Assembly (NCBI GenBank): GCA_030532575.1
Contig: JAUNKV010000005.1
Location: 62,001-126,000, forward strand
Length of the DNA: 64,000 nucleotides
From: Propionibacteriaceae bacterium
GTDB taxonomy: Bacteria; Actinomycetota; Actinomycetes; Propionibacteriales; Propionibacteriaceae
Direction: 5' to 3'
Shown in pieces: positions 24,877-34,028 of the stretch. A program made the translations under genes and the position numbers. Numbering within the stretch: position 1 is the first letter of the stretch; the number at the start of each line of letters is the position of its first letter. The notes below the pieces were generated by a model. The model searched no databases. It was not told the origin of the DNA and saw nothing but the letters and a program-made list of their open reading frames with translations.

Positions 24877-26109
24877 TCAGCTTCTTTCAGCTTCATCCGC
24901 CTGTTTCTCCAGAGCCCACTCGATCACGGAGGCCATCGACATCTCCCGTGCCGCAGCAGCTGCCCCGAGGGAGACCAGATCCCCTCCCAGAGGCGACGCA
25001 ACCACTTTCAGGGCCCCCAGACCAGAGGTTGCAGCAAGCTCCCGGCGAACCGCTTCCAGCACCGGAGCGACATCCCGGGCCACCGGTCCGGCAACGATGA
25101 TCACCGCCGGGTCATAGACCAGGGCGAGGAACTCCAGGATCCGCCCGATCCTCAGCACCAGCTCCCGGAAGAGGGGCGCCATGACCAGATCCTGCTCCCC
25201 CAGCAGGGCGAGCAGGGACTCCCGCGGTCGCTCCCCACGCAGGTATTCCTGCCATGGATGGCCTCCGGGGAGGTCCTCCTCCCGCCAGTTCGTGCGCACC
25301 CAGTCCTCGATGAACTCGTGGAAGCCGACCGAGCTGCCGACCCCCTTCACCCTCTCGAAGAAACCCAGCTCGCCGACAGCTCCATTGACCCCTCGCACCA
25401 GACGCCCATCGAGCACAACCCCCGCTCCGATGCCCCACGCCGCCAGCAGCGTCACAAAGTTCCGCTCCTGCTTGGCAGCACCGAAGTGCAGTTCGGCCAG
25501 GGCCGCCAGCACGGCATCGTTCTCGATCCGCACATGCGCGAACTCCTGCTGGAACATCTCCGCGAGCCCTGCGTGCATCACCTTCCAGAAGCCCTGCCAC
25601 CCGTGGGGGGAGCGACCGTGTTCATCGACCGGGGCCGGGACCCCGATCCCGACCACGACCACGTCACCGACACCCACCCCCGCGTCCCGAAGTGCTTCCT
25701 CGACGGCGGCACGGGCCAGTAGCCTGCGCTGGACCGGGTCCTGCTGGTGGGACGGTTCAGCGTTCGGGATGTCGACGCTTCGGCTCGCGCGGACGGCGCC
25801 CATCAGGTCGGTGACGGTGACGGTCATCGTGCGCTGCCCGGCCTCCAGACCGACGATGGCACCAGCCTGTGACCTGAGTCTGAATCGTCTGGCAGGCCGC
25901 CCTTTGCCCCGTTCCCCCTCCCTGGTGGAGGCCTCCTCGATGAGGCCGAGCTCACTCAGGGCGTCGAGGGCCTGGAGCACGGTGGAGCGGGTCAGCCCGG
26001 AGCGCTCCATGACGTCGTCGGCACGAAGCACCCCACCCTCCCAGGCGATCTCGAGCACCGCCCGGGTGCTGGCTCGTCGGCACACCTGTCCCAGCACCGG
26101 ATTCACCAC
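24877..26109 (-). CDS. ROK-family transcriptional regulator of the alpha-glucoside operon
   Basis: A 410-residue regulator. The N-terminal winged helix (SGLTRSTVLQALDALSELGLI, about residues 35-60) is followed by a ROK domain (IVGLEAGQRTMTVTV, VGIGVPAPVDEHG, IENDAVLAALAE, GIGAGVVLDGRLVRG, GAVGELGF). The canonical DxGxT kinase motif is changed to LEAGQRT, so it is a sensor, not a sugar kinase. GTG 26109 is chosen because GGGGAGG lies about 10 nt upstream. A frame open to GTG 26151 would start directly against the operator at 26152-26180. It is divergent from the sugar operon it presumably controls. Confidence 0.85.
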   Translation of the reverse strand: MVNPVLGQVCRRASTRAVLEIAWEGGVLRADDVMERSGLTRSTVLQALDALSELGLIEEASTREGERGKGRPARRFRLRSQAGAIVGLEAGQRTMTVTVTDLMGAVRASRSVDIPNAEPSHQQDPVQRRLLARAAVEEALRDAGVGVGDVVVVGIGVPAPVDEHGRSPHGWQGFWKVMHAGLAEMFQQEFAHVRIENDAVLAALAELHFGAAKQERNFVTLLAAWGIGAGVVLDGRLVRGVNGAVGELGFFERVKGVGSSVGFHEFIEDWVRTNWREEDLPGGHPWQEYLRGERPRESLLALLGEQDLVMAPLFRELVLRIGRILEFLALVYDPAVIIVAGPVARDVAPVLEAVRRELAATSGLGALKVVASPLGGDLVSLGAAAAAREMSMASVIEWALEKQADEAERS

Positions 26110-26151
26110 TTCTGCTGACACCTCCCCGTCGTTGCGGTAAGCTACCACCAC

Positions 26152-26180
26152 AGACTTGATTTGGTGAGCAAATCAAGTCT
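26152..26180. promoter_or_regulatory. Operator between the ROK regulator and the sugar operon
   Basis: AGACTTGATTT (26152-26162) and AAATCAAGTCT (26170-26180) are a perfect 11-bp inverted repeat around a 7-nt spacer, in an AT-rich pocket. It is placed 33 bp before the binding-protein ATG and 42 bp before the regulator's likely start. The regulator is the obvious ligand. ROK-family operators are often A/T-rich inverted repeats of this size. Confidence 0.75.
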
Positions 26181-26212
26181 TCACAGAGTCGATGGGGACG
26201 AGGAGAAGGCGC

Positions 26213-27478
26213 ATGACACCCACGCAACACCACCCAACACTCAGCAGGAGACGACTGTTGACCACGGCAGCGGGGATCGCTGCTGGCAGCACACTGGTCG
26301 GCTGCTCCAGTGGCGGGAAGACCGTACTGTTCCACCAGTCGAAGCCCGAGGCGGTGCCCTACTTCGGCGATCTGGCAGCCCAGTTCACCGGTGCCCAGAC
26401 CACCTACCGGATCCTCCATGACATCTCGACGAACCTGTCCGCCAGCTTCGTGCGCAACAACCCCCCGGATCTCGGGATGCTCAACTACAACCTGGAGATG
26501 GCACGCTTCATGGAGCGCGGTGCCCTGAGCGACCTGTCCGACCTTCCCGAGGCCGCACGCATCCTCGACAACATCGTCGAGCTGTCGAAGTCCTACCCCC
26601 AGTACAAGGACCGCACCAGCGTGCTTCCCTACTCCGCGATGGCGGCATCGGTGATCTACAACAAGCGCATCTTCGCTGACAACGGCCTCGAGGTCCCCGA
26701 GACCTGGGATGCTCTCATCGAGGTCTGTGAACGCCTCAAGGCGGCCGGGATCACCCCCATCTACGGCACCTTCCTCGACACCTGGACCATCATGCAGGGC
26801 TGGTTCGACTATCCCGCAGGCGGCATGGTCGACATCGCCGAGTTCTACCGCGCCATGAACGAGCTCGGCCCTGAGGTCACCCCGAACTCCGAGGTCTCCT
26901 TCTCCAACGTGATGCTGGAACCGGTCAAGAAGATGATCGAACTCACCAAGTACGTCAACGACGACGCCCGTAGCCGCACCTACGGCGACGGCAACACCGC
27001 CTTCGCCAACGACCAGGCCGCGATGATCCTGCAGGGGCCGTGGGCCTTCGGAGAGTTCGAGAAGGCGGGCAAGGAGCAGGAACTCGGCACCTTCCCGTTC
27101 CCCGCAACCGACAACCCGGAGGACCTCAAGGTCCGGGTCAACATTGATCTGGCCCTGTGGGTGCCAGAGGCAGCCGACGCGCAGGAGGGAGCCCGGGAAT
27201 TCCTGCAGTACCTGATGCAGCCTGAGATCCAGCACCCGTACAACGCCCAGTTCCTGGGTTTCGGCACCACGAAGGACGCCCCCGACGTCACCGATCCGCG
27301 CATCGTCGGGATGAGTGAGTACTACCAGCAGGGCCGCTTCTACATGGGGGCCTCGCAGTTCATCCCCAAGAACATCCCCGCCTACAACTACTTCCAGGCC
27401 ATCGCCCTGGGGGCCGAACCAGAACCCATCCTCGCCCAGCTCGACCGCGACTGGGCCCGGCTCGCCTTCCGCGACTGA
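26213..27478 (+). CDS. Sugar ABC transporter substrate-binding lipoprotein (Tat-type signal)
   Basis: A 421-residue cluster-B/family-1 solute-binding protein. The signal has a twin-arginine run (LSRRRLLTTAAG) and a lipobox (LVGC, Cys about residue 30), so it is anchored outside the membrane. The mature part shows the usual pattern SVLPYSAMAASVIYNKRIF, VPETWDALIEVC and NDQAAMILQGPW. With the two permeases and the GH13 enzymes it should bind malto- or isomalto-oligosaccharides. ATG 26213 has GAGGAG upstream. No ATPase gene is in the operon, so a shared MsiK-type ATPase is implied. Confidence 0.92.
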   Translation: MTPTQHHPTLSRRRLLTTAAGIAAGSTLVGCSSGGKTVLFHQSKPEAVPYFGDLAAQFTGAQTTYRILHDISTNLSASFVRNNPPDLGMLNYNLEMARFMERGALSDLSDLPEAARILDNIVELSKSYPQYKDRTSVLPYSAMAASVIYNKRIFADNGLEVPETWDALIEVCERLKAAGITPIYGTFLDTWTIMQGWFDYPAGGMVDIAEFYRAMNELGPEVTPNSEVSFSNVMLEPVKKMIELTKYVNDDARSRTYGDGNTAFANDQAAMILQGPWAFGEFEKAGKEQELGTFPFPATDNPEDLKVRVNIDLALWVPEAADAQEGAREFLQYLMQPEIQHPYNAQFLGFGTTKDAPDVTDPRIVGMSEYYQQGRFYMGASQFIPKNIPAYNYFQAIALGAEPEPILAQLDRDWARLAFRD

Positions 27479-27491
27479 AGGAGTCGAAAAC

Positions 27492-28385
27492 ATGTCATCC
27501 GATACCAGGACCGCCCGGTCCACCCTGCGACGCCGCCCGGTTGAGCCGATCTACTGGTTCTTCCTGCTCCCCGCCCTGCTGGCCTTCACCCTGTTCGTCG
27601 CCTATCCGGCCCTGGAGGGCCTGGTGATGAGCTTCACCAACTCCATCGGCTTCGGTGACTTCAAGTGGGTGGGGCTGCGCAATTACATGGCCTTGTTCCA
27701 GGACGAGAACATCGTCAACTCCTACGCCTTCACCTTCCTGTTCGCCATCGTCACGGTGCTGCTGGTCAACGCCATCGCCTTCTTCCTGGCCTTGGCGCTG
27801 ACTGCGAACCTGAAGCTGAAGACCCCGCTGCGCGCCATCTACGTGATCCCGATGGTGATCTCAGCCATCATCTACTCCTTCGTCTTCAAGTTCCTGTTCA
27901 ACAACTCCCTGCCCCAGATCGGGCAGGCCTTGGGCATCGAGAACCTGTCAGTCAGCCTGCTGGCCAATGAGAGCCTGGCCTGGTTCGCCGTCGTGATCGT
28001 CACCACCTGGGGTTCGGTGCCGAGCGCCCTGCTCATCTACATCGCAGGCCTGACCACCATTCCCGGCGAGGTCTACGAGGCCGGCGCCATCGACGGCGCC
28101 ACCGGCTGGCAGAAGTTGCGTCACATCACGCTGCCGCTGGTGGTCGGCTACATCGGAATCAACATGGTGGTGGGGCTGAAGAGCTACCTACAGGTCTACG
28201 ACCAGATCGTGGCCCTCACCGGTGGCGGCCCCGGTACCGCCACCCGCAGCGTTGCCTTCACCATCTTCGACGGCTTCAACGGCGGCGACTACGCCTACCA
28301 GATGGCCAACGCCGCGGTGTTCTTCGTCATCGCTCTGGTCATCGCCGGCATCCAGCTTCGTTTCACCCAGAGGAGCACCAACTGA
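27492..28385 (+). CDS. Carbohydrate ABC transporter permease (MalF/UgpA type)
   Basis: A 297-residue permease with six membrane segments (WFFLLPALLAFTLFVAYPAL at the start) and the EAA cytoplasmic loop (YEAGAIDGATGWQKLRHITL) that contacts the ATPase. It lies 13 bp after the binding protein gene and shares its last base with the next permease's ATG. It forms the membrane channel together with the 28385-29260 product. Confidence 0.93.
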   Translation: MSSDTRTARSTLRRRPVEPIYWFFLLPALLAFTLFVAYPALEGLVMSFTNSIGFGDFKWVGLRNYMALFQDENIVNSYAFTFLFAIVTVLLVNAIAFFLALALTANLKLKTPLRAIYVIPMVISAIIYSFVFKFLFNNSLPQIGQALGIENLSVSLLANESLAWFAVVIVTTWGSVPSALLIYIAGLTTIPGEVYEAGAIDGATGWQKLRHITLPLVVGYIGINMVVGLKSYLQVYDQIVALTGGGPGTATRSVAFTIFDGFNGGDYAYQMANAAVFFVIALVIAGIQLRFTQRSTN

Positions 28386-29260
28386 TGAGCACCACGACCG
28401 CCCCCATGCCAGTCACCGTGCAACGCCGCGGCCGCGTCGGTCAGGAGCGCAGCAACTGGTCTCTGACCATCCTGCTGATCCTCGGTAGCGTCACCGTGCT
28501 GCTGCCGCTGTACGTCACCATCTCGATGGCCTTCAAGACCACCGAGCAGTCCACTGATCTCAACGCCTTCTCCCTGCCTGCCCCCTTCTCCCTGGAGGGC
28601 CTCCAGAAGGCCTGGGAACTCACCAACTTTCCGCGCGCCTTCCTGGTCTCCCTGATCGTCACGGCGCTGGCCGTGACCGGCTCCATCCTCATCTCCTCGA
28701 TGGCCTCCTACGCGATCGTTCGGAACTGGGATCGACGGTTCTTCCGCTGGTCCTTCTTCTACCTGCTGGCCGCGATGTTCATCCCGTTCCCGGTCGTCGC
28801 CCTGCCCCAGGTGCGGTTGACCGGGCTGCTGGGGCTGGACAACTACGTCGGGGTGGCGCTGCTTCACATCGTGTTCAGCCTGGCCTTCAACACCCTGTTG
28901 TTCACCGCGTACCTGCGGTCCATCCCGCTGGAGCTGGAGGAATCGATGCGGGTTGACGGCGCCACCACGGCCCAGACCTTCTGGAAGCTGATCTTCCCGC
29001 TGCTGGCCCCGATGGCTGCCACAGTCGGCATCTTCTCGTTCCTGCACTCGTGGAACGACTTCATGATGCCCTCGCTCATCATCTCGCAGCCGGAATGGCA
29101 GACCATTCCCGTGGTGAACAACATCTTCCAGACCCAGTTCAGCAACAACTACAACGTGGCCTTCTCCTCCTACCTGATGGCGATGGCCCCGGCAATCCTG
29201 GTCTACATCCTGGCGCAGCGCTGGGTGATGTCCGGCCTCACCCAGGGAGCGATCAAGTGA
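28385..29260 (+). CDS. Carbohydrate ABC transporter permease (MalG/UgpE type)
   Basis: A 291-residue permease with six membrane segments and an EAA loop (LEESMRVDGATTAQTFWKLI). The N-terminus (SNWSLTILLILGSVTVLLPLY) is typical of the MalG-type subunit. Its ATG overlaps the stop of the preceding permease by one base, and the GH13 gene starts inside its own last codon (GTGA). Tight coupling indicates one transcript through both GH13 genes. Confidence 0.93.
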   Translation: MSTTTAPMPVTVQRRGRVGQERSNWSLTILLILGSVTVLLPLYVTISMAFKTTEQSTDLNAFSLPAPFSLEGLQKAWELTNFPRAFLVSLIVTALAVTGSILISSMASYAIVRNWDRRFFRWSFFYLLAAMFIPFPVVALPQVRLTGLLGLDNYVGVALLHIVFSLAFNTLLFTAYLRSIPLELEESMRVDGATTAQTFWKLIFPLLAPMAATVGIFSFLHSWNDFMMPSLIISQPEWQTIPVVNNIFQTQFSNNYNVAFSSYLMAMAPAILVYILAQRWVMSGLTQGAIK

Positions 29261-30975
29261 CGAATCCTCCGGAGCACCGCCCTGAGGACTGGTGGCACCG
29301 CGCCACCGTCTACCAGATCTATCCCCGGTCCTTCCAGGACTCGAACGGCGATGGTGTGGGTGATCTGCAGGGCATCATCGCCCGACTGGACCATCTGGCC
29401 CGGCTCGGGATCGAGGTGCTGTGGCTCTCACCCATCTACCGTTCCCCGATGGTGGACAACGGCTACGACATCTCGGACTACCGTGACATCGATCCGGTCT
29501 TCGGAACGCTCAGCGATTTCGACGAGCTGCTGGAGCAGGCCCACCGTCGGGGCATCAAGGTGATGATGGATCTGGTGGTGAACCACTCCTCGGATCAGCA
29601 TCCCTGGTTCCAGGCCTCACGCGAGAAGGACTCGCCGTACCGGGACTGGTACTTCTGGCGCCCCGCTCGCCCAGGCCTGACTCCGGGCGCACCGGGATCG
29701 GAACCCGACGACGGAGCGGGGGCCTTCGCGCCCCGCAACTGGCACTTCGATCCCGCAAGTGGCGAGTACTACTACGGGCTGTTCAGCCCGGGCCAGCCGG
29801 ATCTGAACTGGGAGAACCCGGCGCTACGTCAGGCCGTGTACGAGCTGATGCGGTTCTGGGTGGAGCGCGGGGTGGACGGCTTCCGCATGGATGTCATCAA
29901 CCTGATCTCCAAGCCACAGGCCATGACACAGGGCGAGGTCGTCGCCCCGGGGTCCAGCCACTGGTACGCCGTCGCGAACGGGCCGAGGTTGGATGAGTTC
30001 CTGGCGGAGATGAACCAGCAGGTGGGGCTGAAGCGGCTGAACCTGCTCACCGTCGGGGAGATGCCGGGATCGACGCTGGATGTGGCCAGACGGGCCACGG
30101 ACCCGGCGCACAATGAGCTGAACATGGTGTTCACCTTCGAGCACGTGGACCTGGACCAGAGCCCGGATGGCTCCAAGTGGGACCTGGCCCCGCACCGGTT
30201 GGTGCCGTTCAAGCAGAATCTGGCGCACTGGCAGGAGGGGTTGGCCGAGGCGGGTTGGAACTCGCTGTACCTCGACAACCACGACCAGCCCCGGGCGGTG
30301 TCCCGGTTCGGCGACGACTCGCCCGCGCACCGGGTGAGCTCGGCGAAGACGCTGGCGACGGTGCTGCACCTGCACAAGGGCACCCCGTACGTCTACCAGG
30401 GCGAGGAGTTGGGAATGACCAACTTCCCGTTCCGCAGCATCGACGACTACCAGGACGTGGAGAGCCTCAACCATCACCGGTTGGCGCTGGCCGCGGGGCA
30501 GGATGAGGCCCAGGTGCTGCAGGCGCTTGCCACCAAGGGCCGGGACAATGCCCGCACCCCGGTGCAGTGGGACGACTCCCCGCACGCCGGATTCACCACC
30601 GGAGAGCCCTGGCTGGCGGTCAACCCGAACCACATGGAGATCAACGCAGCCGCCCAGCTGGACGACCCCGATTCGGTCTTCCACCACTACCGGCGGCTCA
30701 TCGCGCTGCGGAAGTCCGATCCGACGGTGGTGCACGGCCGCTTCGAGCTGCTGGCCCCGGAGCACGAGCAGCTGTGGGCCTTCACCCGTACCCTGGATGG
30801 TGACCGACTGCTGGTGCTGGCGAACTGCTCCTCCAACCCCCTCGATCTGGGCTCAGTGGGGCTGCCCTGTGCCGAGGGGGCTGAGCTGGTGCTCGGGGTG
30901 AACGTCTCGGATGATCCACACCGGATGAACCCGTGGGAGTCACGGGTGCTGCGGCTGCCGAGGGAGCAGGCGTGA
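29257..30975 (+). CDS. GH13 oligo-1,6-glucosidase-type alpha-glucosidase
   Basis: A 572-residue cytosolic GH13 enzyme. The conserved regions are VNHSSDQHPWF, GFRMDVINLI with nucleophile Asp212, the acid/base Glu in LTVGEMPG, and DNHDQPR. The residue after the nucleophile is Val213, which in the oligo-1,6-glucosidase/isomaltase group goes with alpha-1,6 preference. The typical TPVQWDDSPHAGFT segment is present. The GTG start overlaps the permease stop by 4 bp. It should release glucose from imported isomalto-oligosaccharides. Confidence 0.92.
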   Translation: MTNPPEHRPEDWWHRATVYQIYPRSFQDSNGDGVGDLQGIIARLDHLARLGIEVLWLSPIYRSPMVDNGYDISDYRDIDPVFGTLSDFDELLEQAHRRGIKVMMDLVVNHSSDQHPWFQASREKDSPYRDWYFWRPARPGLTPGAPGSEPDDGAGAFAPRNWHFDPASGEYYYGLFSPGQPDLNWENPALRQAVYELMRFWVERGVDGFRMDVINLISKPQAMTQGEVVAPGSSHWYAVANGPRLDEFLAEMNQQVGLKRLNLLTVGEMPGSTLDVARRATDPAHNELNMVFTFEHVDLDQSPDGSKWDLAPHRLVPFKQNLAHWQEGLAEAGWNSLYLDNHDQPRAVSRFGDDSPAHRVSSAKTLATVLHLHKGTPYVYQGEELGMTNFPFRSIDDYQDVESLNHHRLALAAGQDEAQVLQALATKGRDNARTPVQWDDSPHAGFTTGEPWLAVNPNHMEINAAAQLDDPDSVFHHYRRLIALRKSDPTVVHGRFELLAPEHEQLWAFTRTLDGDRLLVLANCSSNPLDLGSVGLPCAEGAELVLGVNVSDDPHRMNPWESRVLRLPREQA

Positions 30976-32615
30976 GCGCGCCGTCGGCCGACTGGTGGCG
31001 CGACGCGGTGGTCTACCAGATCTATCCCCGCAGCTTCGCCGACGGCAACGCCGACGGGATCGGGGATCTGGCGGGCATCCTGGCCCACATCGACCACCTG
31101 GTGTGGTTGGGGGTCGATGCGGTGTGGCTGAGCCCGTTCTACACCTCCGCCCTGGCCGACGGCGGCTACGACGTCATCGATCATCGAGCCATCGACCCCA
31201 GGATCGGCACCCTGGAGGAGTTCGACGCTCTGGTGGCAGCCCTGGCCGAGCACGACATCAAGGTCATCATCGACATCGTGCCGAACCATTCCTCGAACCT
31301 CCATCCGTGGTTCCAGGAGGCGCTGGCAGCCGGTCCCGGCTCACAGGCCCGGCAGCGCTACCACTTCCGCGACGGCACCGGGGACGGAGGCGAGCTGCCG
31401 CCGTCGGACTGGGAGTCGCTGTTCGGTGGCCCGGCGTGGACGAGGACCGACGACGGGCAGTGGTACCTGCACACCTTCGCCAGGGAGCAGCCGGACCTGA
31501 ACTGGGACAACGCAGAGGTACGTCAGCACTTCCTGGAGGTGTTGGAGTTCTGGGCCGAGCGCGGGGTGGCGGGTTTCCGCATCGACGCCGCGCACATGCT
31601 CATCAAGCATCTGCCAGAGGAGCTGCCGACCCAGGCTGAGCTGAACTCCTGGAGTGGTGTGGGCGATCATCCGGTGGTGGATCGCAACGAGTTGCGGGAG
31701 CTGTACCGCACGTGGCGGGAGCTGTTCAACCGTTACGATCCGCCGCGCACTGCGGTGGCGGAGGCGGCGGTCCCGGCGGAGCGGGTGCCGATGTATGCCA
31801 GCCCGGAGACGCTGGGGCAGTCGTTCTTCTTCGACCTGCTGCTCGGCGACTTCGACGCGCAGACCTTCCGCTCCACCATCGACCGTTGTCTGGAAACGGC
31901 GGCCGCGACGGGCTCGTCGGTGACCTGGGTGTTGAACAACCACGACACGGTGCGCTCAGCAAGCCGTTACGGCACCCGGTTCGCCGGGATGGGGCCGAAC
32001 GGGTTCCCAATGGCCAAGCATGGGATGGACTGGCTGTTGGCCCACGGCGACCCGGTGCTGTGCGATGCCCCGCGTGGGTTGCGTCGGGCCCGGGCGGCTG
32101 CGCTGGTGATGCTGGCCCTGCCGGGGAGCGCCTACCTGTACCAGGGCGAGGAGCTGGGGCTGCCGGAGGTGGCGGAGATACCGGATGATCGGCGCGCCGA
32201 CCCAGCGTTCTTCCGCAATCCCGGGGTGGACATGGGTCGCGACGGCTGCCGGGTGCCGCTGCCGTGGACCCGCACCGGGCCGTCGTTCGGTTTCGGCGAC
32301 GGCGGGGCGCACCTGCCGCAACCGGCCTGGTTCGGCCGCTACAGCATCGAGGCGGAGCAGGAGGACCCGAGTTCAACCCTCCACATGTACCGGGAGGCGC
32401 TTCGGCTCCGTCGCGAACTGGGCTGCAAGGAGGATTTCGAGTGGTTGCCGAGCGACAGCGCTGATGTGCTCCACTTCCGCCGGGGCCGCTGGCACATGGC
32501 GGCGAACTTCGGCCCCACCCCGGTTCCGCTGCCGGAGGGTCAGCTGCTGCTGGCGTCCCAGGAGATCGGGGAGAACCTGCCGGGCGAGACGACCGCCTGG
32601 CTGCTGGACGGCTGA
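30972..32615 (+). CDS. GH13 alpha-glucosidase (maltase-type)
   Basis: A 547-residue GH13 enzyme following the first with a 4-bp overlap. It shares YQIYPRSFADGNADGIGDL, VPNHSSNLHPWF, GFRIDAAHML (nucleophile Asp205), a Glu in TAVAEAAVP and LNNHDTVRSASRYG. Ala206 after the nucleophile is the alpha-1,4-type residue, unlike Val in its neighbour, so the pair should cover both linkages. A calcium-like DGNADGIGD loop is present near the N-terminus. It ends the operon. Confidence 0.9.
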   Translation: MSAPSADWWRDAVVYQIYPRSFADGNADGIGDLAGILAHIDHLVWLGVDAVWLSPFYTSALADGGYDVIDHRAIDPRIGTLEEFDALVAALAEHDIKVIIDIVPNHSSNLHPWFQEALAAGPGSQARQRYHFRDGTGDGGELPPSDWESLFGGPAWTRTDDGQWYLHTFAREQPDLNWDNAEVRQHFLEVLEFWAERGVAGFRIDAAHMLIKHLPEELPTQAELNSWSGVGDHPVVDRNELRELYRTWRELFNRYDPPRTAVAEAAVPAERVPMYASPETLGQSFFFDLLLGDFDAQTFRSTIDRCLETAAATGSSVTWVLNNHDTVRSASRYGTRFAGMGPNGFPMAKHGMDWLLAHGDPVLCDAPRGLRRARAAALVMLALPGSAYLYQGEELGLPEVAEIPDDRRADPAFFRNPGVDMGRDGCRVPLPWTRTGPSFGFGDGGAHLPQPAWFGRYSIEAEQEDPSSTLHMYREALRLRRELGCKEDFEWLPSDSADVLHFRRGRWHMAANFGPTPVPLPEGQLLLASQEIGENLPGETTAWLLDG

Positions 32616-32657
32616 GCCGTCGAGGACCTTCCAGCAGACGTGGTGACCTCTCGGGAT

Positions 32658-33341
32658 TCACTCCGGGAGGTCGTCCTCGAGGGCCTCGGCGACCATGGCA
32701 CTGGTGATGCTGTGCCCCTCCACCGTCGGCAGGAGGATCAGGCCCGCTTCAGTGGACCCGATGCCGTGCCCGGAGTTCGTTGACGTGGCCCCGCCCACTT
32801 CCTCTCGCAGGTCACGCCAGTACACGACGTGACGACGGGAATGCCCCGGGGCGTCCGGCTCCATCTCATACTCCCCGGCGAGCCTTTGAAACCCTGCCCG
32901 GCCCAAAGCCCGCCACGACGACTCGTTGTCGGCGTTGACCGGCACCAGGAGGCCATCCACGCCCTGGCTGGCGAGGACATCGCAGGCCACATGGATCATC
33001 GCGGAGGCCAGCCCCCGGCCGAGGGCCTCTGGTTCGCCGATCAGGTAGTCGATGCTCCAGGCCCCAGCGGGAACCTCCACCCCAGCGCTGGTCAGCTCTC
33101 CGAGATATCCGTCCTCGTCGCTGATCTCGTAGCCCTGGATGAATCCGTAGGGCCACTCATCCAGCGCGGCAATCCAGTAGAGGCCCCGCTCCCCTCCGGC
33201 GGCCACTCCGCTGCGGATGCCCTCGAGCTCCTCGGCGTGGTTGTCACCCCACCAGCGCGTCACCTGTGGGGCGCGAAGCCAACCCTCCATGAGCGGCAGG
33301 TCCTCTGCCGTCACGGGCCGCAGCGTGATGATCGGCTTCAT
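32658..33341 (-). CDS. GNAT-family acetyltransferase with C-terminal extension
   Basis: A 227-residue protein. Residues 1-170 are a GNAT domain close to AAC(6')-type aminoglycoside or siderophore acetyltransferases: ITLRPVTAEDLPLMEGWL, the WSIDYLIGEPEALGRGLAS acetyl-CoA loop, VNADNESSWRALGRAGF. The last 50 residues (from about GGATSTNSGHGIGS) go beyond the domain and are unlike the usual family ending. The ATG at 33341 is chosen because the domain starts at once. It sits directly behind the broken nucleotidyltransferase gene on the same strand. Substrate not predictable; drug resistance cannot be inferred. Confidence 0.75.
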   Translation of the reverse strand: MKPIITLRPVTAEDLPLMEGWLRAPQVTRWWGDNHAEELEGIRSGVAAGGERGLYWIAALDEWPYGFIQGYEISDEDGYLGELTSAGVEVPAGAWSIDYLIGEPEALGRGLASAMIHVACDVLASQGVDGLLVPVNADNESSWRALGRAGFQRLAGEYEMEPDAPGHSRRHVVYWRDLREEVGGATSTNSGHGIGSTEAGLILLPTVEGHSITSAMVAEALEDDLPE

Positions 33342-33683
33342 CTGATCGGGCGCACCATCATTTGCTCTCCTTCGCACGCGCCACCACCTCATCCACCAGG
33401 TACCGGTGCCGAGGCAACAGCCGAGAAACTCCATAAGTCCTTGTCAACAAGTCAAAGCATTCCTTTGAAGTGCGGTATCCGAGGATGTTGAACAGCCAAG
33501 CTGCATCCTCAAGGTCTCGGTCGTCACGAGCTGCATGTATCTTCATCGCAAGCAAGTACTCCGGAGAAGCAACTTGAACCAGCAGCACCTCTGTCTCGAA
33601 GACAGTCCGTGGTGCAGCATCAGTGGACTGCTACATGTTTCTCGGACAGTGGTGAAATTCCGAGTTCATTCGAACATGTGAGG

Positions 33684-33689
33684 TAAAAT
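33684..33689 (+). promoter_or_regulatory. Promoter -10 of the IS3 element
   Basis: TAAAAT, then AGGTATC, then the orfA ATG at 33697. A good consensus box placed for a leaderless transposase message. Confidence 0.55.
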
Positions 33690-33696
33690 AGGTATC

Positions 33697-33984
33697 ATGT
33701 CAAGATCGAAGTACAGCGATGAGTTCAAGGGGCAGATCGTGGCAGAGGTGATCGAGAAGTCACGTCCGGTCAGCGAGGTCGCGAAAGCCTATGGGCTGGT
33801 CCCACAGACGGTGGGGAACTGGGTGAACACGTGGCGAAGGACCCACCCTGAGGATGGGGGCGAAGAACTCACGGCGGCACAGCTGGCCGAGTTCAAGAAG
33901 GTCAAGTCCCAGCTGCGTGAGGCCCAGATGGAGATCGAGTTCTTGAAAAAAGCAGCGGCCTTCTTCGCCCGGGAGTCCCGGTAG
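33697..33984 (+). CDS. IS3-family transposase OrfA
   Basis: A 95-residue protein with an N-terminal helix-turn-helix that recognises the IS ends (RPVSEVAKAYGLVPQTVGNW) and a leucine-zipper helix near the C-terminus (EFKKVKSQLREAQMEIEFLK). It is the first frame of the element. It is normally made alone and also as the front part of an OrfAB fusion through the slippery site at 33946. Confidence 0.93.
   Translation: MSRSKYSDEFKGQIVAEVIEKSRPVSEVAKAYGLVPQTVGNWVNTWRRTHPEDGGEELTAAQLAEFKKVKSQLREAQMEIEFLKKAAAFFARESR
33946..33952 (+). other. Programmed -1 frameshift site A6G
   Basis: AAAAAAG occurs near the end of orfA. The -1 frame is open from here through to the orfB stop at 34865 with no intervening stop codon. 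This gives a continuous OrfAB transposase, as in other IS3 elements. Confidence 0.75.
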
Positions 33985-34028
33985 CCGTCAAGTACGTCTA
34001 CCTTCACCGCGAAGAAGGCAACTATCCG

